Assembly (NCBI RefSeq): GCF_013266695.1
Contig: NZ_JABRXF010000001.1
Location: forward strand, 1,927,736 to 1,991,735
Source of the DNA: Hongsoonwoonella zoysiae
Lineage (GTDB): Bacteria; Pseudomonadota; Alphaproteobacteria; Rhizobiales; Stappiaceae
Length of the DNA stretch: 64,000 nt
Reading direction: 5' to 3'
Every line of letters begins with the position of its first letter. Positions within the stretch are counted from its first letter, which is position 1. The position numbers were made by a program, and so were the translations under genes. The notes beneath the pieces are model-generated. The model did not search any database. It had not been told where the DNA came from and was given only the letters and a program-made list of their open reading frames with translations. This document shows positions 50,176-58,659 of this stretch, piece after piece.

Positions 50176-50397
50176 TCAGATGATGGAGCCGAAGCGGCTT
50201 TCCTTTTCCAGTTCCTTGCGGTCGTAGCCATAAGCGGCCAGCGTCGCATCGTCGAGCGACAGAAGGTAGCCGTTGACATAGCGGCGCGCCTGACGCTCGC
50301 GAGAAGCGACCATACGGTCAACGGCCCTGTTGAAAAAGCTCTTGCCCGTGCTGCGGCCAGCGGTGAGCGAAGTGGATGTAGTGGTGGCGATAGCCAT
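50176..50397 (-). CDS. Small DUF1127 (YjiS-like) protein
   Basis: The 73-residue protein has a Ser/Thr-rich start and a C-terminal DUF1127 module of about 40 residues: RRYVNGYLLSLDDATLAAYGYDR. In alphaproteobacteria such small Arg-rich proteins have been linked to phosphate and carbon metabolism and to RNA turnover, but this one's role is unknown. GGAG lies six bases before the start. The 118-bp palindromic repeat copy B begins 13 bases upstream of the start codon, so it probably forms part of the mRNA leader or promoter. Confidence 0.88.
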   Translation of the reverse strand: MAIATTTSTSLTAGRSTGKSFFNRAVDRMVASRERQARRYVNGYLLSLDDATLAAYGYDRKELEKESRFGSII

Positions 50398-50410
50398 GAT
50401 ATTCTCCGTT

Positions 50411-50528
50411 CTGGAGCATATTCCGCCAGACCCGAACCGGATTTGGCGACAAGAATATGCTCAAGGGATTGATCCTGGAGCGATTTCTTATCGATCGGGC
50501 ACTTCAACCCGATCGGAAAGCGCTCGAG
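50411..50528. repeat. 118-bp palindromic repeat, copy B, upstream of the DUF1127 gene
   Basis: Same length and layout as the copy in murEF. The first hairpin has perfect 10-bp arms GAGCATATTC/GAATATGCTC (50414-50423, 50453-50462) with an inner CGCCA/TGGCG stem. The second has CGATCGGG/CCCGATCG with GAGCG/CGCTC outside it. The stem bases differ between copies while pairing is kept, which suggests the structure is conserved. Confidence 0.8.
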
Positions 50529-50799
50529 GTCTCTTTTCGTATAAGAGCTTCCTCCCTCAAACTCTGTAGGAGAGTATGGGCGGGCGGAGATGGGTTTAGT
50601 AGACCTGTAACCGCATGACAGGCTTGCGGTTTTCGCATGTGCGAAGTGCTATGTTGCAATGCAGTCTTTGCAATTGCCGGTCAAGCTGCTTCGATTCTGT
50701 GCATTTCGATATGGCGTAACGGTGTGATGACCCGCTTCCTGATGCCTGTTTGCGCATTTGCCGATTGCCAATGCAAAATCGCCGGTTTAGCGTCCGCCC
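50529..50799. other. Intergenic region before the aminopeptidase gene
   Basis: Together with repeat copy B this makes a gene-free stretch of about 400 bases. I see no coding frame, strong promoter or terminator in this part. Confidence 0.5.
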
Positions 50800-52614
50800 A
50801 TGTTTCAGTCTTTCGATAGCGATAACGACCCGACCAATGGTGCCGCGCGAGCCGCATTGCTCCGGGCAGAACTGGCCGCTCGCGGCCTTCACGGCTTCCT
50901 CGTTCCGCGTGCGGACGCGCATCAGGGGGAATATGTTCCCCCGTCCGAAGCGCGGCTTCAGTGGCTGACGGGATTTGCCGGCTCCGCCGGAATGGCGGTG
51001 ATTCTTGCCGACCGCGCGGCGATCTTCGTCGACGGCCGTTATACGATCCAGGTTCGCGAGCAGGTGGATACGTCTGTCTTCGAGCCCGAACACCTGATCG
51101 AGACGCCGCCCGCCGAATGGCTGAAAACGGAGCTAAACCAGGGCGATAAACTCGGTTTCGACCCCGCGCTGCACACGGTGTCTGGCGTCAGAAGGCTTGA
51201 GAAAGCCTGCAAGGCGGCTGGTGCCGAACTTGTCGCGGTAGAGAGCAACCCGGTCGATACCGTATGGGAGGATCGTCCCGAACCGCCTGTCGGAGCTGTT
51301 ACGCTTCATCCAGCAGAATTTTCGGGCGAGGAAGCCTCATCGAAAATCGCCCGTATCGCGAAGGATGTTGAGAAAGCCGGTGCCGACGTGGCGGTGCTTA
51401 CCCAGCCCGATTCGATCGCCTGGCTCTTCAATATTCGCGGCGCGGACGTTGAGCATACGCCCCTGCCGCTCTCCTTTGCGCTTCTACCCGCTGAGGGCAG
51501 GCCGACGCTTTTTATCGACGGGCGGAAGCTCACCAATTCCGTGCGCGACTATCTGTCGGCGCTTTGCGATATCGCCGGGCCTCAAGACCTTCTGGGGGAA
51601 GTCGCCAAGCTCGGCGGCCAGAAGCGGCGCCTCCTGCTCGATCCCGATTGGGCGGGAGAGGCCATAGCCCGTGCGTGCAGGGATGCCGGGGGAACCTTTG
51701 TCGAAAAGCCGGATCCCGTGCTCCTGCCCAAGGCGATCAAGAACAAGACCGAGATTGAAGGTGCAAGGTCCGCACATCTGCGCGATGGTGCCGCGTTCGC
51801 CCGCTTCCTTGCCTGGTTCGATCGCACGGTGCAGGAAGTCGAACTGGACGAGATTGCCGTCGCCGAGGCGCTTGAGGGTTTTCGGGTGGAAACCGGCATG
51901 TTGAAGGAGATTTCCTTCGACACGATTTCAGCCGCAGGCCCGCACGCCGCTATCCCGCACTATCGTGTCAGCCGCGAGAGCTCCCTCAAGATTCCGAAGA
52001 ACAGCCTGTTTCTGATCGATTCCGGCGGGCAATACGAAGACGGGACGACAGATATCACGCGAGCCATTGCGGTCGGCAATGTCCCGGAAGACCAGAAGCG
52101 TCATTTCACGCTTGTTCTGAAAGGCCATATTGCGATTGCGACCGCGCGCTTTCCGGCTGGCACGACAGGCGCGCAGCTTGACACGCTGGCGCGTCACGCG
52201 CTGTGGTCCGCAGGGCTCGATTTCGACCACGGCACGGGACACGGCGTCGGCTCCTATCTTTCCGTGCACGAGGGGCCGCAGCGCATCGCCAAGACGGGCA
52301 CCGTGCCTCTCAAGGCCGGCATGATCCTGTCGAACGAACCCGGTTACTACAAGACGGGCAGCCATGGCATTCGTATCGAAAACCTGGAACTCGTGTGTGA
52401 GGCCGAACCGGTCGAAGGTGGCGACAGGGTCATGCACCGCTTCGAAGCACTGACGCTCGCTCCAGTCGATCTGCGGCTTGTCGTCAGAGATCTGCTTTCG
52501 CCTGCCGAGGTCGATTGGCTGAACGCCTACCACCGCCGGGTGCTTTCAAAGGTCGGTCCGCTTGTCGACAGCGGTACGCGGGAATGGCTGGAGAAGGCGA
52601 CGCGCCCGCTTTGA
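50800..52614 (+). CDS. pepP: Xaa-Pro aminopeptidase (M24B family)
   Basis: The 604-residue protein has two N-terminal creatinase-like domains (about 1-320) and a C-terminal pita-bread catalytic domain. The five metal ligands are in the expected contexts: IDSGGQYEDGTTDITR (two Asp), GTGHGVGSYLSVHEGP (His), SNEPGYY (Glu) and GIRIENLELV (Glu). It removes the N-terminal residue from peptides with proline at position 2. The three-domain size resembles eukaryotic cytosolic aminopeptidase P, a form common in alphaproteobacteria. It converges on azlD with three bases between the stops. Confidence 0.93.
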   Translation: MFQSFDSDNDPTNGAARAALLRAELAARGLHGFLVPRADAHQGEYVPPSEARLQWLTGFAGSAGMAVILADRAAIFVDGRYTIQVREQVDTSVFEPEHLIETPPAEWLKTELNQGDKLGFDPALHTVSGVRRLEKACKAAGAELVAVESNPVDTVWEDRPEPPVGAVTLHPAEFSGEEASSKIARIAKDVEKAGADVAVLTQPDSIAWLFNIRGADVEHTPLPLSFALLPAEGRPTLFIDGRKLTNSVRDYLSALCDIAGPQDLLGEVAKLGGQKRRLLLDPDWAGEAIARACRDAGGTFVEKPDPVLLPKAIKNKTEIEGARSAHLRDGAAFARFLAWFDRTVQEVELDEIAVAEALEGFRVETGMLKEISFDTISAAGPHAAIPHYRVSRESSLKIPKNSLFLIDSGGQYEDGTTDITRAIAVGNVPEDQKRHFTLVLKGHIAIATARFPAGTTGAQLDTLARHALWSAGLDFDHGTGHGVGSYLSVHEGPQRIAKTGTVPLKAGMILSNEPGYYKTGSHGIRIENLELVCEAEPVEGGDRVMHRFEALTLAPVDLRLVVRDLLSPAEVDWLNAYHRRVLSKVGPLVDSGTREWLEKATRPL

Positions 52615-52617
52615 CCT

Positions 52618-52920
52618 TCACCCGACGACCGCGCGAAGAACCAGCAGCGATCCTACTCCGACCGCGATGACGGCAAGAAGCGGCAAGCGGAATGCGGCCA
52701 CAGCAGTGATCGCGGTAGCTCCGGCCTCGGCGTAACCACTTGCAAACGCGGTCGGTGCGATCACCGACATAAGCACCGCGGGCGGCACGGCCTGAAGGGC
52801 GGTTTCAAGCCGTTTACCCATATGCACGTGGCTGACCAGGACGAAGCCTGCGATCCTTGTGAAGTAGGTCGCGGCCGCCATGCCTAGGATGACGAAGAGC
52901 GTTGTCGGTTCGATGCTCAT
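52618..52920 (-). CDS. azlD: Branched-chain amino acid exporter small subunit, AzlD family
   Basis: The 100-residue protein has three to four hydrophobic helices and the family's ATYFTRIAGF near the start and AVPPAVLMSVIAPT in the middle. It pairs with AzlC to export branched-chain amino acids or analogues. Its start overlaps the azlC stop by four bases. Confidence 0.9.
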   Translation of the reverse strand: MSIEPTTLFVILGMAAATYFTRIAGFVLVSHVHMGKRLETALQAVPPAVLMSVIAPTAFASGYAEAGATAITAVAAFRLPLLAVIAVGVGSLLVLRAVVG

Positions 52921-53672
52921 TGGGGGTCTCCGCTTTCAAGGGCAGCACCTGGAGGGCAGGGCGCGGCATCTTCCGTATCCGCTGTGAAAGCGGCGGTCGC
53001 CACGCCCGCAAGAGCGCCTGCGGCGATATACCAGGCGCCTTCCACGAAGGAGTGCGTGACAACGGCAGTAACCGTGCTGGCGGCAAGGACCGCGCCTGTT
53101 TTCGGCCCTTTCCAGAATCCGGCCACCAGGAAGATGAAAACCGCCGGAAACACGAAATCGAGCCCGTAGCGCGCAGGGTCGCCAAGTGCGGCGCCAATGA
53201 TCGAACCTGTCGTCGTTGAAGATATCCACGCGGCATAGAGCGGCAGCACGAGCCCGGCGTACCATGCGGGTGTAATTGTTTGCGTCATCGCGTGCCGTTC
53301 GGCGACGGCCCAGGTTTCGTCCACGAGAAAGAAGGCGGCTGCGTATTTCTGGCCGCTGCCGAAGCGCTTGAGCTTCGGCGCGAAAGATGCACCCATCAGG
53401 ATGTGACGGATATTCACGAGAAGCGCGGAAAACGTCATCACACCGATGGAAACGGGGTCTTGCCAGATATCGATGGCGACGAATTGCGATCCGCCGGCGA
53501 AGACGATGGCGCTCATCAGCGCGACTTCGAACGGCGACAGACCCTTCTGGGCGGCAACGGCACCGAACAGCAAGCCGATGGGAAGAACGGCGAAGAAGAT
53601 CGGCAGAATCGTGACCGCCCCGGCTGTAGCTTGCCTGAAGGGTGTCGAGGGGTGACGTCTTTCAGCGGACAT
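52917..53672 (-). CDS. azlC: Branched-chain amino acid exporter large subunit, AzlC family
   Basis: The 251-residue inner-membrane protein has the AzlC signature FAVLPIGLLFGAVAAQKGLS near its N-terminus and FAGGSQFVAIDIW with NIRHILMGAS. The ATG at 53672 follows AAGGAA by nine bases; an ATG at 53690, six codons earlier, lacks a ribosome site. It lies in one operon with azlD, and an AraC-type regulator is encoded next to it on the same strand. The C-terminal tail beyond about residue 235 is hydrophilic. Confidence 0.92.
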   Translation of the reverse strand: MSAERRHPSTPFRQATAGAVTILPIFFAVLPIGLLFGAVAAQKGLSPFEVALMSAIVFAGGSQFVAIDIWQDPVSIGVMTFSALLVNIRHILMGASFAPKLKRFGSGQKYAAAFFLVDETWAVAERHAMTQTITPAWYAGLVLPLYAAWISSTTTGSIIGAALGDPARYGLDFVFPAVFIFLVAGFWKGPKTGAVLAASTVTAVVTHSFVEGAWYIAAGALAGVATAAFTADTEDAAPCPPGAALESGDPQ

Positions 53673-53754
53673 GGCTGCGGTTTCCTTCATTTTGATGAGG
53701 GAACTACACGCAAGTCGGTTTTCAGGTCTTGGACGGGATTGCTTGTCGCAAGAT

Positions 53755-54627
53755 TCACGCGGCTATTGCGCCGGGAGCACGGAAAGCGCCGGGTGTCACG
53801 CCGCATCTCGCCTTGAACAGGCGGTTCAGGTGGCTTTGGTCGTAAAAGCCGCAATCGGCCGCGACATCGGCCGGCAACGCGCCGTCGGAAAGCAGCTTGC
53901 GCGCCGCCCTTACGCGAATATCGGTAAGGTAGGCGTGCGGGGTCAGGCCGGTCTCCCGTTTGAAGGCCCGCACCAGATGCGAGCGGCTGAGGCCCGACAC
54001 GCGGGACAATGTTGCGAGGTCTATGTCCTCGGCGAAATTGGCGTGCAGATAGTCGCGGATTTCGCCAATTCCCCGGCGGTGCCTGAGAAAGGCGGGTACG
54101 GGTTCAAGATCTGCGTAGCGAACCAGTGCGGCGGCGAAGACGCCATGCATCGCCTCGTCCTCTTCAAGCTTGCCGCCGCCCGATTCAAGCAGGCGGTGGA
54201 GCCTGGAAAAGCGCGCTGCAAGCTCGGGATCGGGCGCCATCGGCGCCCGGAAGAAGGGAACGGATGTCACCGGCCGGCCTAGAAGATCGGAGGCGATTTT
54301 CTGGATGAGCGGCACGCTCGGATAGCTCATTCGGTAGGCGTATCCGGGTCCGTGCGGTTCTCCGTCGTGAACCTCGTCCGGATTGACCATGCAGATGTCG
54401 CCATGGCTTGCATAGCGCATTTCGCCGCGAATTCGGTAGCGCTCGCATCCGGCTTCGATGGTGCCGAACACATAGGTCTCATGCGTATGGGGCGCATAGG
54501 TGTGTTTGCGGAAGGTCGCGGCCAGACATTCCAGCCCGTCAAACCGCGCCTCGCGCCAGAATTGCGCCCGTTCGCCGCGGGTGAGCGGCGCTTCAGCGAA
54601 TGCTTCTGCCTGTGTGACGTTATCCAT
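53755..54627 (-). CDS. AraC-family transcriptional regulator
   Basis: The 290-residue protein has an N-terminal cupin-type AraC-binding domain (about 20-170; PHTHETYVFGTIEAG) and a C-terminal double helix-turn-helix (about 185-285), with DLATLSRVSGLSRSHLVRAFK and VAADCGFYDQSHLNRLFK. Regulators of this type often sit beside azlCD and control them in response to an amino acid. It is upstream of azlC on the same strand, separated by 82 bases. Confidence 0.92.
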   Translation of the reverse strand: MDNVTQAEAFAEAPLTRGERAQFWREARFDGLECLAATFRKHTYAPHTHETYVFGTIEAGCERYRIRGEMRYASHGDICMVNPDEVHDGEPHGPGYAYRMSYPSVPLIQKIASDLLGRPVTSVPFFRAPMAPDPELAARFSRLHRLLESGGGKLEEDEAMHGVFAAALVRYADLEPVPAFLRHRRGIGEIRDYLHANFAEDIDLATLSRVSGLSRSHLVRAFKRETGLTPHAYLTDIRVRAARKLLSDGALPADVAADCGFYDQSHLNRLFKARCGVTPGAFRAPGAIAA

Positions 54628-54715
54628 GACCGGCTAACAATAACGAAGTAGGCATGGTTCGTCTTGGATGCAATTGCTCGTCGATATTCGCCGGTTTCAA
54701 GGGGCGGTCCCGCCT

Positions 54716-56359
54716 TTAGCGGTGCTCTTCCTGCTCCGCCGCGATCAGGGCGGAGTTGAAATACCTGAGCGCGCGCACATGACTTGCGTAGCCGACGACC
54801 TGCTTTTCCTCTTTGCTGTCGATCACCGGCAGGCGGGCGGCGCCGGTCTGGTCGAAAAGCTTCAACGCAGTCTCAAGGGTGTCCCCCGCATGCAGATAAG
54901 GTGCGCCCGAGGCGACGTCGAAGGGTTCGGGCTCGCTGTCTTCCGGTGGTTTTTCCAGAAAATCGGAAACATGGACGATGCGCACCAGCCATTTGTGGGA
55001 GCCCTCCTGAAGCATCACGCCACGCATTTCCAGCTGCCAGTGGAAATAGGAGCGTCCGTGCACGGCCTGTGTGATGCCGGTGGCGATGGAAACGGCGATG
55101 AGAAGGGCGATCGAGAGCGCGTAACCGCCCGTAAGCTCGAAGACGATCATCGTCGTTGAAAAGGGCGCGCCCAGAACGGCTGCGGCAACGGCCCCCATGC
55201 CAAGGATCGCGTAGAGCCCGTGCGAGGAGGCAAGCTCGGGAAAGGCGGACGCCGCGATAAGTCCGAAGGCTCCGCCCGCCATGGCGCCGAGATAGAGCGA
55301 GGGCGAGAATATGCCGCCGCCGAAGCGCGAGGCGAGCGTGACCGCCGTTGCCGCCGTCTTTGCGAAAAGAAGGGCGAAAAGCATCGCAAGCGGCAATTGA
55401 TGCTTCAGCGCGGCGTCCGTCGCCTCGTAGCCGACGCCGAGAACCTCGGGCAGGAATATGCCGATCATACCGACCATGGCGCCGCCAATGACCGGGCGTA
55501 GCCACAGCGGCATCGCAATGTTTCGCGCCACCCAGTCCGCGCCGATCAGCGCGAACTGGAAGATGATGGCGACCGCCGCGCAGGTCAGCCCCAAAAGCGC
55601 GAAGGCCGGTATCTCCCAGTAGGAGGTGATCTGATATTGCGGGATCACGAAGGCGGCGATATCGCCGAACCAGAGGCGGGACAGAAGCGTTCCGAGCGTG
55701 GAAGCGATGACGATCGGCACGAAAGCGGAGAGCGCGTAGTGCCCGAGTATCACTTCATGTGCGAACAGAACGCCGGCGATCGGCGCGTTGAAGCTTGCCG
55801 AAACCGCGCTTGCCACCCCGCAGGCCAGGATGATGCGGCGCGCGGAATCCGGCAGGCGGAACGCCCGGCAAAGCGCCATGCCGATGGTTGCGCCAAGATG
55901 TACGACCGGGCCTTCGCGCCCCGCGCTCGCCCCGCTGCCAAGCGATACGGCGGTAAGCGCGGCGGAAGAAATTCCCGGCCAGAATTCGAGGCCGCGCCCG
56001 CCATGGGCGCGTGCCTCGATCACGTCGGCAACGCCATAGGCGCGTTGCTTCGGCTGCAGCTTTTCCAGCCAGATGCCGACAATCAGGCCGCCGGTTGTGG
56101 GCGCAAGCAGGATCACCCACCAGGGCAGGCCGGCGGCAGCGCTTGCCACACGTTCGCTCATCGTGCCGAGCCAGGGTAATTGAACGAGGTTGATCCCCAG
56201 TCGGAACAGGATCGCCGCAAGCGCCACGAAAAGGCCAACCAGCACCGACAGCCCCCAGATCAGCGGAAGCCGTGTGGAAACGAACAGGCGGAAATTCGGC
56301 TCGATCCAGCGCCGGGCGATTGTGTATTGGCGCAGGAACGTGCGTTTGATCGGGCTCAT
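54716..56359 (-). CDS. ClC-family chloride channel/transporter with CBS region
   Basis: The 547-residue protein has the ClC membrane domain (about 25-440), with the anion-pathway motif GSGASAGREGPVVHLGA carrying the gating glutamate, and a second helix-start motif RFGGGIFSPSLYLGA. A soluble CBS-type domain follows (about 465-535; DVASGAPYLHAGDTLETALKLF). It likely exchanges chloride for protons across the inner membrane. I see only one clear full CBS repeat. Confidence 0.93.
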   Translation of the reverse strand: MSPIKRTFLRQYTIARRWIEPNFRLFVSTRLPLIWGLSVLVGLFVALAAILFRLGINLVQLPWLGTMSERVASAAAGLPWWVILLAPTTGGLIVGIWLEKLQPKQRAYGVADVIEARAHGGRGLEFWPGISSAALTAVSLGSGASAGREGPVVHLGATIGMALCRAFRLPDSARRIILACGVASAVSASFNAPIAGVLFAHEVILGHYALSAFVPIVIASTLGTLLSRLWFGDIAAFVIPQYQITSYWEIPAFALLGLTCAAVAIIFQFALIGADWVARNIAMPLWLRPVIGGAMVGMIGIFLPEVLGVGYEATDAALKHQLPLAMLFALLFAKTAATAVTLASRFGGGIFSPSLYLGAMAGGAFGLIAASAFPELASSHGLYAILGMGAVAAAVLGAPFSTTMIVFELTGGYALSIALLIAVSIATGITQAVHGRSYFHWQLEMRGVMLQEGSHKWLVRIVHVSDFLEKPPEDSEPEPFDVASGAPYLHAGDTLETALKLFDQTGAARLPVIDSKEEKQVVGYASHVRALRYFNSALIAAEQEEHR

Positions 56360-56455
56360 GATCCGTTATGGCGTGGCGAATTCATTTCGGCGAAGGCCGA
56401 TATGACGGGTTGATGGCTGCATGCGCAAACGCTTAGCGCGGATTTCGGCGGGAAA

Positions 56456-56950
56456 CTACTTTTTCTTCAAGCCGATACTGCGCCCCAGCCGCTCCGGCCG
56501 CCCCAGTTCTTGATGCATGTCTCTCATCCCCCGCAGGCGCGCGAGCACGTCATCCGGCCATGGCGCCACATTGCGAAGGGCCATGTCGACGTGAAGGGAA
56601 ATCTGCTCCGAGGTTGCCGACACAAAGCCTTCCTCGGCGTGGTGCAGTTCCTGGTAGAAATGCGCCCGCTTCTCATCGAAATCGATCAACTGGACGCTCG
56701 CGCGCACTGGGTCTCCCTCCTGCAGCTCGCGCAAGTAGCAGATATGCACTTCCGCGGTGAAGAAAGAGGCGTTGCGTTTCTTCACGTATTCCGGGCCAAG
56801 CCCCAGTTCGATGAAGGCTTCGTCCACGCAATTGTCGAACAGCACGTTGTAAAAGGCCATGTTCAGGTGGCCGTTGTAATCGATCCACTCGGGCTTGACG
56901 GTCTGGATGGATCCGACGAACGGGGCGGAAGTCTTCGATGGCTCGGGCAT
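56456..56950 (-). CDS. Acyl-CoA thioesterase, hotdog fold (4HBT-like)
   Basis: The 164-residue protein has the hotdog signature EWIDYNGHLNMAFYNVLFDN near residues 20-40, in which the Asp and the following helix form the active site, then EVHICYLRELQEGDPV. The ATG at 56950 is chosen because earlier in-frame starts add a basic stretch unlike the family; a GGAGGA lies 12 bases upstream, slightly far. The substrate is unknown; many relatives next to dehydrogenase genes act on carnitine or short-chain CoA esters. Confidence 0.85.
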   Translation of the reverse strand: MPEPSKTSAPFVGSIQTVKPEWIDYNGHLNMAFYNVLFDNCVDEAFIELGLGPEYVKKRNASFFTAEVHICYLRELQEGDPVRASVQLIDFDEKRAHFYQELHHAEEGFVSATSEQISLHVDMALRNVAPWPDDVLARLRGMRDMHQELGRPERLGRSIGLKKK

Positions 56951-57073
56951 GATTGTTCGTGATTCCTCCGGGACGGGTGTATAAGGCCGCAAGCGAAAGG
57001 ATAATCTGCGTAACCCTTTGGCCTTGCAGCGTCGTTTTGCTACAGTTGGCAGGAGTTGAGGATAAACGTAAAA

Positions 57074-57143
57074 CGCTCCGGCACGCGGTGGCAACCGGAG
57101 CGGCGGGATGCGCCGCTGTAGGTCGCTGTGCCCGTCGTTTTTT
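57074..57143 (+). promoter_or_regulatory. Structured leader with possible attenuator upstream of the FAD oxidase gene
   Basis: Hairpin 1: CGCTCCGG/CCGGAGCG (57074-57081, 57095-57102). A competing stem, CGGCGGG (57101-57107) with CCCGTCG (57131-57137, one wobble pair), is followed directly by TTTTTT (57138-57143). The two stems share bases 57101-57102, and a small alternative CGGCG/CGCCG stem lies between. This resembles a transcription attenuator; it matches no riboswitch class I recognise. Confidence 0.4.
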
Positions 57144-57161
57144 GTTTCCGGGAGAAAGAAG

Positions 57162-58601
57162 ATGTCACTCGCCTCGTTGCAGGCAACCGTCGAACGGGAT
57201 CAGGCGGCGATCGACCTTGTCGTCGCGCAACTTGCCGGGCGTTTCGGAGACCGTTTCAGCACTTCCGACGCCTTGCGCGAGCAGCACGGCCATACGACGA
57301 CCTGGCTGCCGAACCAATGGCCGGATGGAGTCGCTTTCGTACGTTCCACCGAAGAGGTTGCCGAAATTGTGAGGCTTTGCGCCGAACATGGTGTGGCGAT
57401 CGTACCGTTCGGGACGGGGTCTTCGCTTGAAGGGCACGTGAATGCCCCTGCCGGTGGAATTTCGATAGACCTTTCGCAAATGAACGATGTGCTGGAGGTT
57501 CATCCCGAAGATCTCGATTGCCGCGTCCAGGCCGGTGTCACGCGCAAGCAGATCAACGAACACCTGCGCGATACCGGGCTTTTTTTCCCGATCGACCCGG
57601 GTGCGGACGCAAGCCTCGGCGGCATGGCGGCAACGCGTGCATCAGGCACCAATGCGGTGCGATACGGCACCATGAAGGATGCCGTTCTGGGCCTGACCGC
57701 CGTAATGGCGAACGGCGAGATCATCCATACGGGCGGCCGGGCGAAAAAATCTTCGGCCGGCTATGACCTGACCCGCCTTTTGATCGGTTCGGAAGGCACG
57801 CTTGGCATCATCACGGAGCTGACGCTGCGCCTACACGGCATACCGGAGGCGATCGCCGGCGGGGTCTGCGCCTTTCCCGACCTGGAATCGGCCTGCAGCG
57901 CGGTCATCCTGACGATCCAGTGCGGCATTCCCGTTGCGCGCATTGAGCTTCTCGACGCACTTCAGGTCAAGGCCTGCAACGCCTATTCCAAGCTCGATCT
58001 TGCCGAAAGCCCGACGTTGTTCGTAGAATTTCACGGCACCGACGCAAGCGTGCGCGAACAATCGGAACTGTTCGGATCGATCGCCCGCGAATGCGGCGGA
58101 GGGGAGTTTTCCTGGGCTACGAAAGCGGAAGATCGCAGCCGCCTCTGGGCGGCGCGGCATGATGCCTATTGGGCTGCACTCGGCCTTCGCCCGGGCGCCA
58201 GGGGAGTTTCCACAGATGTTTGCGTGCCTATATCGCGGCTTGCAGAATGCATCGGCGAGACGTACCGCGATATCGAGAAAATGGGCCTGATCGCGCCGAT
58301 CGTCGGTCACGTGGGCGACGGTAACTTTCACGTGCTCGTGCTTGTCGATGTTGACAGTCAAGACGAAATTGCCAAAGCGGAAGAGTTCGTCGAGCGGCTG
58401 AACTGGCGCGCGCTCGACATGGAAGGGACATGCACCGGGGAACATGGCGTCGGGCAGGGCAAGATGAAGTATCTCGCCCGCGAGCATGGCGCCGGGCTCG
58501 ATGTCATGCGAACGATCAAGCGCGCGCTTGATCCGCATGGTATTCTCAATCCCGGCAAGATCGTGCGACTCGACCGGGATTCGGACAACGTGTCGCCATG
58601 A
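57162..58601 (+). CDS. FAD-linked D-lactate dehydrogenase / glycolate oxidase GlcD-like
   Basis: The 479-residue protein has a PCMH-type FAD-binding domain (about 50-230) with VPFGTGSSLEGHV, and DPGADASLGGMAATRASG, and the C-terminal FAD-oxidase domain with VGHVGDGNFHVLV and GTCTGEHGVGQGKMKYL. These match the D-lactate dehydrogenase (cytochrome) LDHD group, which oxidises D-2-hydroxy acids and passes electrons to the respiratory chain. GGAGAAAG lies before the ATG at 57162; a start at 57108 would add unrelated residues. A structured leader with a T-run ends 18 bases upstream. Confidence 0.92.
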   Translation: MSLASLQATVERDQAAIDLVVAQLAGRFGDRFSTSDALREQHGHTTTWLPNQWPDGVAFVRSTEEVAEIVRLCAEHGVAIVPFGTGSSLEGHVNAPAGGISIDLSQMNDVLEVHPEDLDCRVQAGVTRKQINEHLRDTGLFFPIDPGADASLGGMAATRASGTNAVRYGTMKDAVLGLTAVMANGEIIHTGGRAKKSSAGYDLTRLLIGSEGTLGIITELTLRLHGIPEAIAGGVCAFPDLESACSAVILTIQCGIPVARIELLDALQVKACNAYSKLDLAESPTLFVEFHGTDASVREQSELFGSIARECGGGEFSWATKAEDRSRLWAARHDAYWAALGLRPGARGVSTDVCVPISRLAECIGETYRDIEKMGLIAPIVGHVGDGNFHVLVLVDVDSQDEIAKAEEFVERLNWRALDMEGTCTGEHGVGQGKMKYLAREHGAGLDVMRTIKRALDPHGILNPGKIVRLDRDSDNVSP

Positions 58602-58659
58602 CGTGGTCATTTGACGGACGGAACGCGGGTCGGTCCCGGAGCAGGAACGGAGGTTCGCG

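Noticed and set aside
57000-57161. Cobalamin or other known riboswitch before the FAD oxidase gene
   Set aside because: Hairpins are present, but I could not find the conserved core of any riboswitch class I know, so it is reported only as a possible attenuator.
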